This document shows positions 27,701 to 36,452 of a stretch of DNA of 64,000 bases, piece by piece. Both the position numbers and the translations under genes were made by a program. The notes under the pieces are model-generated. The model saw only the letters and a list, made by a program, of their open reading frames with translations, made no database searches and was not told the DNA's origin. Each line of letters opens with the position of its first letter. The stretch's first letter is position 1. Source of the DNA: JAFEDN01 sp963832945 (GTDB lineage: Bacteria; Pseudomonadota; Gammaproteobacteria; Coxiellales; Coxiellaceae); NCBI GenBank assembly GCA_963832945.1, contig CAWHVV010000010.1, positions 186,001-250,000 of the forward strand, given 5' to 3'.

Positions 27701-30700
27701 GTCCCCATTCCCAATTTCTTCCCGACGCATTCCGCCGTTAAATGATGAATTAGTCAAGACACTGGAACAGGTTTTTTCAATTAAAGAATTATTGCCCGCT
27801 GAATTTTCCGAATTTTTATTGGAATTTAACAAAAATAAAAATCCTCAGGTCCGGATGGCCACTCTGGTTCATTATTTATCAAAGAAATTCAACAGCGGTG
27901 CTTTAAACAAAAACCCTACTTACTTCCAGTTAATAACTATAGAGCCTTCTGCCAGATTTTGGGTGCAATCGTTAATAGAAGCCAAAGGCGCCTGCCGGCA
28001 CCGGGCAAAATTATTTTATTTAATTGCAACATACTTTTTAAAGCTCAACGTTCGACTCATCGTTCGCGGCGGGCACGAAGATATTGAGTATGAGGATAAT
28101 GGCATATTCAAACGCATTGATCTTGGCGGTTTTCCTTTAAAACGATTACCACCCAGGGAAAGTTTGTCACGCAAGAAAGAAAAAAAGGAAGAAAAATCCT
28201 CCAGTACAGCGCTGAAAGATAAAAATTCAATCACCTTTTTAAGGCAAAATCCGGATGATATTAAAGTAGAACTTAAGGACGATACCGCGATACTCCTGTT
28301 TCTTTCTGAACTGCAAACCGATGCGGATGAATGCAAATCATGGCCTCAATTAACAACGTTATTAAAATACACTCAACGTTTATTGCTGCGAACCGCAGAT
28401 AATGATGAAGCCCGAAAAATTTCCTTAGGACTACAAAAGGAATTTACCCGATTAAACGTTCAGTTTGACTATATAGAAAATTCGGACGAACTGGAAAACG
28501 CACTCAGCAGTTTGCATATTGATGAAAAAGGCAGCGCCCATAAATTACCTGGTTCTTTGATAAAATTAATTACTGCTGCGGGTACAGGCAGGAAGCCTGT
28601 ACGGAAATCTCTGTTGATTAACTGGAATAATTTTACCGCAGAACAGATGAACCGTTTTAAAAGCATGCTGGATGATCCTCCCATGTTGTCCGGTTTTCCC
28701 GTTGATCCACAATTGCAAATTATCAATCTGCTCAATTCTGAAGTGAATGTCAGCGAATTATTTACTTCGCGCTGCGATGACGAAATTTTTTGGCCCACGG
28801 GGAAACTGGAATTGCCCCCGCTTCCGAAAGAATTTCAGTTTATTTCTGAAAACAAAGTACTTAGAAAATCTCAGGAAGATTACCTATTCGTGAATTTATT
28901 TCATGGTGGAATCTCCTGGCGTGAAGCATTATTAGGTCATATTTTGCTGAGCGACGGCAATCCCTGCTTCATACCCGGAGCATTGACGCAAGCGGTACTC
29001 ACGGGGGCGCAAAAATTTGTCATACAAAATTTACCCACACCGTCGCAGGACGATAAGGAACATGCGGAACTCACAGCTTTTCTCACCCGCCTGCAGATAA
29101 CAGGCTGTTTTACCGCCAATGGCGTCTGTTATGACTTGCGTCACGGCGTAAAATTGACTCCCGAAGGACAGTCAGAACCTTTGCCAATATCGCCTGAATT
29201 TAAAATATTAATGGAAGAACAGCCATTCCCGCTGAGTACAGCGTCCATGGCTTCCTGTTTATATCCTGCGCATCGGCGGAGCCGATTGCTCGGAATGAAG
29301 GGGGAGAATCACGATTCTCCCCCTTGCGATCCCCCATCGCGTAAGGAGAGTTCCCTTCAGCGGGAACTCCTGATGGAAGAATTACCTTCTTCGTCTCAAT
29401 TTCAGGGCGAATGTAAACAGCATGAGCTGATCAGTCAGGTAAAAAATCCCGGCTCCCGCAAAGTATTTATAATTAATGATTTCAGTTATTCAACTTTCTT
29501 TCGTCAGGTGACGGTGGATGAGAAAGGACATTTGAGCAACCAGCCTGGATGGGTTGAAGACTGCGCCAGTCAGGATTTAATTCTTTTTGCAGAAGACTTA
29601 AGCAGAGGCAAGCGCGAACGGGTTTTAACCGAATTGCGCAAAAAGAACAAAGCCGTTTCCTTTGGCGATGCCACGTGGGTCCACGAGCACCTGCACCATT
29701 CGAAATCCGGCGCCTGTTTAATACAAAGTAGCGATGTGGATTTCACGGTAAAAAATCTGCGGGAAGAACTGGCTAAACAAAAAAGACCGTGCTGGCATGT
29801 CGCTCCGGTTCACAGCAACATGCGTTTTGGTGAGCTGATGGCCTGCATCGAAGTCCCCGCCGCCGGAGAAAAAAACCAACAGCGCTGGGGAAAATATCAA
29901 TTTAATCGGAAAGTCCGATATAAACAGACTGCGTTATTGACGGCTTTATTGGCCGGGGAAGACGTGATTGTCCACGGCAGTCTTGGCATAGACTGTTATG
30001 GCGAACTCGCCACTTTATGGGCATCGCCGCCCTATTTACAACGAAACGGCCGGCGCGTCGAAGTCATGGGTCGACTGTTTTTAGTGACTCCGCCTCTGGC
30101 TTATGAAACCGCCGGGACCAAACACGTATTTGCCTGGAAAGATTATGAAGCGGCATTGACGGCGGAATTCAAAGACAGCCCGCAATTCACCGGAATTCTT
30201 GCGCGTTTAGGTCAGCTTTATCTATTGGCGCAGCGTCTGGAATACGGCAAGCCAGGCATGCCGCCGCATTTGATGTGGAATTATTACCGGTTACGCGAGT
30301 GCGTCAAAATTTTATTAACGACTGAAAATTTTGATGACAGCCCTCTCAAGAGCCTATTACTTCTCGATTATGATCCATACAGCGAAGAATACGCATTTTT
30401 AAATGTCATGTCGAAACTGCTTTTTGGCCCAAACAGACCATCCGATTGTCGTCAGGAAAAATTGAAGAAATTTGTCAGGCAGGGCGACAAAGCCGGCTGG
30501 CGGCAATTGAATTGCTATAATGGGCCGGCGCTGCGTCAAATCCTTAAATGCGATAAAGACCATATCGTTAAAAATCCACAAATAATTACCGATTTAATGG
30601 ATATTAAAAATAAATCCGGGTTGCCCAAATTATTAGTCGTGGAATCTAAAAAATTGGATGTAAAGCCAGCCGTAGCCAATAAACACCTGCGAAAAGTTCT

Positions 30701-33482
30701 GCAATTTTTAAAACAAAACCCCTTTGCATTTTTAAAAGGATTGCCGGGTACGGGCAAGAGTTTTACTTCAGAGATTCTCGCCCAGGGAACAGTGGAAGGA
30801 TTTGGAAGCGTCGCGACCTTCTGGGGAGAAGAGCAAATTGAATCGTGGATCCATGCGCAAGACGGTGACTACTTTATTTTATTTATCGATGAAGCCAATT
30901 TAAATAACCCACAGGACTACTGGAATTTTTTAAAAGATTTACGTCAACAACCGCCCAGCATCTACTGGAAAGGCCAGCGTATCCTGTTAAGCCCCAAACA
31001 TAAAGTTATTTTTACCGGAAATCCCGAACATTATAGCCGGCAACGGGACTTCCATACCTTTCTGGAAGAAATGCCCATTGATTTTTATAAAACCTGGCCG
31101 GACGATAAAATAGTCGCCCATCTCTCTAAATTATGGGAAGAAAAGACGGAAGTACCCGTCATTCGATTAATAGTGAAGGCCATGCACACCCTGGAAGAAA
31201 CTTCCCCAACATTGTTTCCACCGGGCAGACTCACCTTGCGGGATTTACACCAGGTGATGCACCGGTTAGGTATACGCCGTGGGCTGGGATTGGATTTCAA
31301 AAATTTAGCCTACACTATTTGCGTGGATGAATGGCTGCCGTTACTCACTACTTATGAACTGCGCGAGGCTTTTACACGGGAATTAAATAAATTATTTTCA
31401 GTAGAAAATTATCCTGCCAATCTGGACGAACAACTCGTCTCTCTCAACCCTGAGTGGGAAAGAATAAGGGAATTCTTATATATCCCTCAGGAACGCTGGC
31501 ATGATGTTCTGGTTATGTATGAAGATTTAAAACTGCAGACACAACATTCTCTCACCGGCGATAATCATCGAATAAAAAACGCCGTCTTGCTGGAAGGCCC
31601 TTCAGGAATCGGCAAAACTACCTTATTGTTGGGATTATTCAAAACGCTGGGTTATAGTAAAATAACTCCTGAAGAATTAACAGCCGCTTTCAAACAGGCG
31701 CAATCCGATAATCAGGAAATTAAATTATCACCCAAAACTTTCATTCATTTAACCGCCGGTGATGCTCATAATGCTAAATTATTAACTCAGGCATTTATGC
31801 TGGGAATTCCAGTAGTTTTTGATGAACTGGATTTACAACCGTTACCCGAGTTGTTAAATCATTTATTAACCGGAACAACACCAGACAAAGTGAAGCCTTA
31901 TCGCCAGGGATTTTTTCTGGCAGCCAGTCTGAATTCCGGACGGGTAAAATTGCCTTTGGATTTTGAAAATCGCTTTCGTAAAATATATTTGCAGGCATAC
32001 AGCGACGCTGAACTTCGTGAAATTGCCACCCAGGGGCTCACCAAAGCGGGTATGGAATTCAATCTGGAGGATGTGAAAAAATTTGTTGACAAGTATATCC
32101 AGGCCAAAACGTTGCGCAATGGTAAAATGAATTCGCGAAACTTCTTTCGTACCCTGAAAAAGGTTATTGCAAAATCTTCCAACGAACGCTCTTTCATGAA
32201 ATGCTGGGATATTTTGCTGGAAGAACGTCGCGAAAAGCTGCTGATGAAAGAACAAAGAGAGTTAATTTCTGATACCGGTGAAACCGGCATGGTCAACTCA
32301 ACTTCCATAAAAATACCGGAAAATAAGCAGGAAGATTTAGAGAACTTTTCGCCACAAGAAAATAAACCTGTCAGCGAAAAGGTAAATTCTAAAATACCCC
32401 TTCCTGTCACCCCATTTCTTGCTGAATTGATTAACCTAAACCCGAATTCCGCGCAGGAATTTAAAAGAACGCGGGGCATGCTGGCAATGGTCTATCAAAC
32501 CAGGCCTTTAGTCACTCCTCAAGTCTCAGGCAGTTTTTTTAGTTTCAAAGAGTCGTCGTCCCCATCAGTAGAGTGCATTGTTAATTCCATCTATTTGATT
32601 TGCCTGCTGCAAATGACCCCTGTCGATCATGAGCAAAGATTGGCGATTTTACAAAATGCCGCGCGAATCGCGGCGAATCTGCCCCATGCGAAAACGCTGG
32701 CTCCCAAAATATTGGCGGATGAAGAAAAATTATTCGCGTATTTGGCCGACAGCAGGCAAAATAACTGGGCAATGGAAGAAGCCCTGCTATGGATAATGCG
32801 ACAGGGCTGGGACAAAGAATTTGCAGCGACGGCGCCGTCTCAATCCAGTTTATTCACGGCCATGACCGGAATGAAATCCGCCCAAAGTCACCCAACCGCG
32901 GACCAGAAATTTTTCAAACCCCTTGAGCATAAAATCATGCCGGCTAAATTTATTCTGTATGTCAATGACTCCAGGCAGTTAGTGCTCCGTTTCGAGGACG
33001 AAAAAAATTGTCGCTGCTTTCTCGGCAAAATCGGCCAGACTCAGATTCCATCAGCTTTTAGAAAAGGGCCGCAATTTGTTAACAACAAAAACGGTCTGAT
33101 TCCGGTGAAGGAGTCTAAACATTCACTGACGTTTTGCACGTATATGGCGCAGGGAGGCGAACTGGCCATCAATTTGGTGGATCAGACCCGCCGAAACAAT
33201 TTTATCACGCATCTGCAATTAAAGTTAACGTCCCGGCTTCACTTACCCATCAGTGGCGAGGATCAGGAAAATTATTTAAATGGTCAACTGACTGTGTTTA
33301 CCAATAATCCTACCGCCCTATATTTTCCCAAATTGTCAGACAAGCCAGGATCTTTTATCAAGGTGGATGGCGAGAAAGTGTTAACAGGTACTGAAGATTT
33401 AACCAGGCTAGCAACGGAGCCTTTTGATGCGATATGCGATGGCCTTGAATCAAAAATCAGATCGGATTCTTTAACCAGTTAA
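24750..33482 (+). CDS. Giant LRR / transglutaminase-like / dual AAA+ protein
   Basis: 2910 residues from ATG 24750, with AGGAC upstream. Residues about 290-730 are leucine-rich (for example LPKLKVLNLTVMDLSHI). Around 1075-1110 GACRHRAKLFYLIATYF followed by RGGHEDIEY has the Cys...His...Asp order of transglutaminase-like folds. Two AAA+ modules follow: LKGLPGTGKSF (about 1995) with LFIDEANL, and LLEGPSGIGKTT (about 2280) with VVFDELDLQPLP and ASLNSGRVKLP, similar in style to midasin/dynein-type AAA units. Residues 1491-1541 are encoded by an inserted palindromic element. No signal peptide or membrane span is visible. Size and plan suggest an effector or a large remodelling ATPase; no function can be assigned. 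Confidence 0.8.
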   Translation: MHNHKEYEKVSWDCFIKLMGFHNQKFSRKTDYSVTGTTPSIERLVELKSDCFLLNTRELKKSGNLNILLADWQLYYGSKNLEKSYNSYQQFLQILTENQFQVYIFQGKTLRQVTSETDLFSCYDTPMCFPQFAEMNIQLALLGYDASQFYIIDHFQMFQLMEVVKEIDNHYLRENKILEGSALIRLQDQALAKSNYTLSLSLNHDDHTFSRILNASRRREVKTIEFLLPPYNSTLLDVNIKITQLLAKLDSFYGKNKKPPGLKIDFLLFYGFTGGRAPVFNCLIDNFLRYYKSDELRHLYLLNYPGRLNLSGHLQIEKLHITSQFYGPDEIFSLITNPSIITDNKIIDINPLKSLQSYEYNIDKETISTAPFFTEEMLTIHNQVTDFRALSHLKTLFLPLFPQNLSDYKQIPKNIINFLDLESLHIDGIFLQDLDNFSLPKLKQITINLDSLDEQGQNKFLQSLQKITSLSHINLLSIKVKVLDFSEFTQLKILNCASGSCKIILPEGLQELNLFAITVSSPMKLPKLKVLNLTVMDLSHIDAQKAVQSINLLRIERCTHIDKFMDCSFPRLSSLIIDNELVKPLDPDHYPALQHLNIIRHGFIYIQNRKVSVISKDELVQNKKNPAIASATLNISQFNPNKDPWVFNLKSLSLRVDTPTENIIDFRPLTRLTFLQFSMKRPDAVRGFYLPPNLDYLNLDLIISCLDDLPMTIKRLSEMIINLEGHLSRKPLILTILKDGISSSSVLLTKNSFQALLKVKRNDAGIDKILKEPVGLRSESKSAFSSMEMIPGLIPIRGGQLTDKCSSSSGFDGQTQADPDKTYQADRFIYQHNGTESEPRSVTTHDYRFQALSIGKTVDLMAKIVVPESSDLIELNKESKVLKWYSQEITSAEFQKNRKTGCYYALISPEQLFSTYSDIARQTDGWVPLTMLTAQDHLSDIYLPTNFKLRYNRVSQQYEVFFPASQNRSFSEESITYIFSTKAASPFPISSRRIPPLNDELVKTLEQVFSIKELLPAEFSEFLLEFNKNKNPQVRMATLVHYLSKKFNSGALNKNPTYFQLITIEPSARFWVQSLIEAKGACRHRAKLFYLIATYFLKLNVRLIVRGGHEDIEYEDNGIFKRIDLGGFPLKRLPPRESLSRKKEKKEEKSSSTALKDKNSITFLRQNPDDIKVELKDDTAILLFLSELQTDADECKSWPQLTTLLKYTQRLLLRTADNDEARKISLGLQKEFTRLNVQFDYIENSDELENALSSLHIDEKGSAHKLPGSLIKLITAAGTGRKPVRKSLLINWNNFTAEQMNRFKSMLDDPPMLSGFPVDPQLQIINLLNSEVNVSELFTSRCDDEIFWPTGKLELPPLPKEFQFISENKVLRKSQEDYLFVNLFHGGISWREALLGHILLSDGNPCFIPGALTQAVLTGAQKFVIQNLPTPSQDDKEHAELTAFLTRLQITGCFTANGVCYDLRHGVKLTPEGQSEPLPISPEFKILMEEQPFPLSTASMASCLYPAHRRSRLLGMKGENHDSPPCDPPSRKESSLQRELLMEELPSSSQFQGECKQHELISQVKNPGSRKVFIINDFSYSTFFRQVTVDEKGHLSNQPGWVEDCASQDLILFAEDLSRGKRERVLTELRKKNKAVSFGDATWVHEHLHHSKSGACLIQSSDVDFTVKNLREELAKQKRPCWHVAPVHSNMRFGELMACIEVPAAGEKNQQRWGKYQFNRKVRYKQTALLTALLAGEDVIVHGSLGIDCYGELATLWASPPYLQRNGRRVEVMGRLFLVTPPLAYETAGTKHVFAWKDYEAALTAEFKDSPQFTGILARLGQLYLLAQRLEYGKPGMPPHLMWNYYRLRECVKILLTTENFDDSPLKSLLLLDYDPYSEEYAFLNVMSKLLFGPNRPSDCRQEKLKKFVRQGDKAGWRQLNCYNGPALRQILKCDKDHIVKNPQIITDLMDIKNKSGLPKLLVVESKKLDVKPAVANKHLRKVLQFLKQNPFAFLKGLPGTGKSFTSEILAQGTVEGFGSVATFWGEEQIESWIHAQDGDYFILFIDEANLNNPQDYWNFLKDLRQQPPSIYWKGQRILLSPKHKVIFTGNPEHYSRQRDFHTFLEEMPIDFYKTWPDDKIVAHLSKLWEEKTEVPVIRLIVKAMHTLEETSPTLFPPGRLTLRDLHQVMHRLGIRRGLGLDFKNLAYTICVDEWLPLLTTYELREAFTRELNKLFSVENYPANLDEQLVSLNPEWERIREFLYIPQERWHDVLVMYEDLKLQTQHSLTGDNHRIKNAVLLEGPSGIGKTTLLLGLFKTLGYSKITPEELTAAFKQAQSDNQEIKLSPKTFIHLTAGDAHNAKLLTQAFMLGIPVVFDELDLQPLPELLNHLLTGTTPDKVKPYRQGFFLAASLNSGRVKLPLDFENRFRKIYLQAYSDAELREIATQGLTKAGMEFNLEDVKKFVDKYIQAKTLRNGKMNSRNFFRTLKKVIAKSSNERSFMKCWDILLEERREKLLMKEQRELISDTGETGMVNSTSIKIPENKQEDLENFSPQENKPVSEKVNSKIPLPVTPFLAELINLNPNSAQEFKRTRGMLAMVYQTRPLVTPQVSGSFFSFKESSSPSVECIVNSIYLICLLQMTPVDHEQRLAILQNAARIAANLPHAKTLAPKILADEEKLFAYLADSRQNNWAMEEALLWIMRQGWDKEFAATAPSQSSLFTAMTGMKSAQSHPTADQKFFKPLEHKIMPAKFILYVNDSRQLVLRFEDEKNCRCFLGKIGQTQIPSAFRKGPQFVNNKNGLIPVKESKHSLTFCTYMAQGGELAINLVDQTRRNNFITHLQLKLTSRLHLPISGEDQENYLNGQLTVFTNNPTALYFPKLSDKPGSFIKVDGEKVLTGTEDLTRLATEPFDAICDGLESKIRSDSLTS
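29220..29372 (+). mobile_element. Palindromic MITE copy A, 153 bp, in frame inside giant gene
   Basis: It starts CAGCCATTCCCGCTGA and ends CAGCGGGAACTCCTG; the ends are inverted copies with three mismatches in about 16 bases. It is flanked by the 9-bp direct repeat ATGGAAGAA (29211-29219, 29373-29381). The insertion adds exactly 54 codons: 51 from the element, beginning QPFPLSTASM, and 3 from the target duplication (MEE repeated). Internal hairpins are CATCGGC/GCCGATT and GGGGGAG/CTCCCCC. Confidence 0.9.
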
Positions 33483-33540
33483 CTCAAGCTAATGTGTTTT
33501 AATGTCAGATAACAATAAATTCGGGACAGCCCTTATCTTT

Positions 33541-34730
33541 TTTTATATTTTAATCATTGCCATGTGCATGTGAAAATATGTAGAGAGATAACTAATAATA
33601 ATTTAAACCCCCTCCGCGGTATTCCCGGCATCCGCCCAAAGGCTCGCAGGATCTTCACTGCGGGTCCTGTCAGACTCCACTCAGGCCCCGTGCTCGTTAC
33701 GCGTAATAGCAGGCACATAGCACGGTTAGAGAGATTGTGCCGTGAAGCTATTCAGAGCGCATGGGTAGAGCCAGTCCGCTTCACTGCGCGCGCGGCCTGA
33801 GTTCCGTCTGCCACCCGCGCTCATTGCGAATGGGCGGATGGCCGGGAATACCGCTATGTGCCCCGTCGAAATTTTCCTCAGGAACGCATCCCTGAAATCA
33901 GAGGCGAATCATTCCGCTATCCCAAACCAAGTAGGGCAATTCAGTAGCGAATATAAGGTTTTACCCTTTAACAAGTGCCTTGTATAAAATCGTAACTATG
34001 ATTCCAAAAAAGGCGAACCATATGAAACCGTCGGTTTGCTCAAAATTAGTCGGTGATGAGACGTTTTGGATTGAATCTATTAAAAAAATTCCAACAAATT
34101 TGCGAATATCCCCATCGGGAATGCAAAAATAGCACTTAAAACTTTACGGAAACTATTAGGGTCTGTTTACAATTCATTAATTATGTTTTACACAAGAATT
34201 TTGTCATTGCGAGCATTAGCGAAGCAATCCAGTTTCGTACTTTAGACAAGCTCCGCACTGGATTGCTTCACTGACGTTCGCAATGACGGCGAATAATTAA
34301 TGAATTGTAAACAGGCCCTAATAGGTAGTGACGACAATATGGCAAAATTGATTCAATGTGCAGCGTTTGGGATAGCGAGATGATTCGGCCTCTGATTTCA
34401 TGGATGCGTTCCTGAGGAAAACTTCGACGGGGCACATAGCGGTATTCCCGGCCATCCGCCCATTCGCAATGAGCGCGGGTGGCAGACGGAACTCAGGCCG
34501 CGCGCGCAGTGAAGCGGACTGGCTCTACCCATGCGCTCTGAATAGCTTCACGGCACAATCTTTCTAACCGTGCTATGCGCCTGCTATCACGCGTAGCGAG
34601 CACGGGGCCTGAGTGGAGTCTGACAGGACCCGCAGTGAAGATCCTGCGAGCCTTTGGGCGGATGCCGGGAATACCGCGGAGGGGGTTTAAATTATTATTA
34701 GTTATCTCTCTACATAGATTAAAATATAAA
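33541..34730. repeat. Large inverted repeat, arms about 0.37-0.39 kb
   Basis: The left arm 33541-33926 and right arm 34366-34730 are reverse complements at high identity. The left has an extra block of about 22 bases (near 33556-33577). The loop of about 440 bases holds a MITE. The arms are GC-rich, with internal GCCGGGAATACCGC pieces at both ends. The flanking direct repeat suggests it moved as a unit. It is not a known IS to me. Confidence 0.85.
34156..34321. mobile_element. TA-flanked MITE in the loop of the inverted repeat
   Basis: 166 bp with roughly 29-bp terminal inverted repeats (TTAGGGTCTGTTTACAATTC against its complement, one mismatch) and TA on both sides (34154-34155, 34322-34323). 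Inside is the inverted pair GAAGCAATCCAG/CTGGATTGCTTC and TCATTGCGAG/CGCAATGA, a motif found dispersed in several intracellular bacteria. It has no coding capacity. Confidence 0.85.
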
Positions 34731-34802
34731 AATTTCGGGACAGCCCTACGCGCCGTCCCACAGCCATCGGACCGAAAATTAGGTCCTGGATTCTATGCCC
34801 AG

Positions 34803-36425
34803 CTACGGAATCGTGCTGAATTCAGCAGCGGACTGCTTTTCAGGAAAATCTTCGCGATAATGTCCGCCGCGGCTTTCGCAGCGTTGCAGGGCGGAACGCA
34901 CAATCAGTTCGGCCAGCAGCAGGATGTTTCGCAACTCCACCAAATCGCGGGTAATGGTATAGCGCCGGTAATATTCTTCGATCATATCACGGCGCATTAA
35001 AATCAGACGCAATAAATCCCTGAGTCCCGCGGCGGTGCGGACTATCCCGGCGTAAGATGTCATTTCGCCGCGTAAACCAAGCCAGTGTGCATTAATCTGG
35101 CTGGCGCGGCGTAAATCAATGACCCCCTGCGAACTCCAGGGATTTGCACTCATCTCCAGCGGTAATGGTTGCTGCAACCAATAGAGACTGGATTGAGCGG
35201 CGCGTCTGGCCATCACGACCCCCTCCAGTAAAGAGTTACTCGCCAGGCGGTTTGCGCCGTGCAGACCGGTGCAGGCGGTTTCGCCCAGCGCATACAAACG
35301 GGCAAGATCGGTTGCGCCATCCGCTTCCGCTAAAATACCCCCGCATAAATAGTGCGCGCCAGGGACTACCGGTATCATATCTTTACTCATATCAATGCCC
35401 AAACTTAATAACACATTATAGGTATCCGGAAAATGCTGCTGCAGGAATTTTTTGGAATGATGCGTGATATCCAAATGCACGTAATTAAAAGCGCTGCTTT
35501 CAATTTCGGTAAAAATCGCTCGCGCGACAACGTCACGTGTGGCTAATTCTAATTGATCCGGCGCATAACGGCGCATAAATCGGTGATTATTTTCAACCAG
35601 ACGCAAACGGGCTCCTTCGCCGCGCAATGCCTCGGAAATTAGCAGGTTATTGTGTTCGGCGCTATATAAAATCGTCGGATGAAATTGATAAAATTCCATA
35701 TTGCTCACACGCGCGCCCGCCCGGTAAGCCATGGCGATGCCATCGCCGGTGGCGACGTCGGGATTGGATGTGTAGCGGTAGACTTTTCCAGCGCCCCCCG
35801 TCGCCAAAATGACTAAATCCGCTAAAAAAACGTGAATGACGTTCTGCTGCTCGGCGAGGATATATGCCCCGGCAATCACAGTTTTTTTTCCCGGCTGCGG
35901 TTTTTGATGGTGAGCTATTAAATTAACTGCTGTGTGGTTTTCCAAAATGGTGATTTGCGGTAGGCGGCGCACACCTTCCGTCAGCGCTTTTATGATTGCA
36001 CTGCCGGTACGATCGCCCTGAGAATAAATACGCCGTTGTGAATGTCCGCCCTCCTGACCTAAAGGAAAATCCGCGCAGGATTGATCAAAGGACACTCCCT
36101 GCTCACTCAAGAATTGAATCGTTTCGGGACCCTCGGCAATTATCGCTTCCACCACCGCCGGGTCGCACAAACCATCCCCGGCAATCAGAGTATCGCGAAT
36201 ATGCTGACTGACGGAATCCTGCGTTGAACCGACGGCTGCAATCCCTCCCTGAGCATAATAGCTATTGGAGTCGGTCAGAGTTTGCTTGCAGACAAGAGCG
36301 ATCCGTACCGAAGGTTTTAAGCGGGTTAGTGCGAGGATATAACTTAACCCGGCAATGCCGCCGCCAATGACCAGCACGTCATAGCGATATTGATCTCCCT
36401 GTTGGGAAACAACGGATTCACTCAC
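34803..36425 (-). CDS. nadB: L-aspartate oxidase
   Basis: A 540-residue FAD enzyme of NAD synthesis, oxidising L-aspartate to iminoaspartate for NadA. The dinucleotide motif is VLVIGGGIAGLSY near residue 16. Also visible are SYYAQGGIAAV, HSQRRIY, GGAGKVY, the catalytic-loop region QFHPT, and ALGETACTGLHGANRLASNS. The length is usual. It is transcribed with purC 27 bases upstream. No nadA or nadC is adjacent. Confidence 0.96.
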   Translation of the reverse strand: MSESVVSQQGDQYRYDVLVIGGGIAGLSYILALTRLKPSVRIALVCKQTLTDSNSYYAQGGIAAVGSTQDSVSQHIRDTLIAGDGLCDPAVVEAIIAEGPETIQFLSEQGVSFDQSCADFPLGQEGGHSQRRIYSQGDRTGSAIIKALTEGVRRLPQITILENHTAVNLIAHHQKPQPGKKTVIAGAYILAEQQNVIHVFLADLVILATGGAGKVYRYTSNPDVATGDGIAMAYRAGARVSNMEFYQFHPTILYSAEHNNLLISEALRGEGARLRLVENNHRFMRRYAPDQLELATRDVVARAIFTEIESSAFNYVHLDITHHSKKFLQQHFPDTYNVLLSLGIDMSKDMIPVVPGAHYLCGGILAEADGATDLARLYALGETACTGLHGANRLASNSLLEGVVMARRAAQSSLYWLQQPLPLEMSANPWSSQGVIDLRRASQINAHWLGLRGEMTSYAGIVRTAAGLRDLLRLILMRRDMIEEYYRRYTITRDLVELRNILLLAELIVRSALQRCESRGGHYREDFPEKQSAAEFSTIP

Positions 36426-36452
36426 AAAATCGCCCTCACCACTAGCGGTTTC

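Larger units (their letters stand above)
33483..34802. other. 1.3-kb noncoding region between giant gene and nadB
   Basis: It consists mostly of a large inverted repeat with a nested MITE (separate entries). Direct copies of TTCGGGACAGCCCT lie just outside its arms at 33520-33533 and 34734-34747. The loop contains a 36-codon ORF (34021-34131) followed by sequence that looks like a broken gene. The open frames within the arms mirror each other and are not genes. Confidence 0.7.

Noticed and set aside
33564..33800. Open frame in the left arm of the inverted repeat, mirrored at 34575-35000
   Set aside because: The two are reverse-complement copies of a noncoding repeat; the right one runs into antisense nadB. 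No homology or ribosome binding site.
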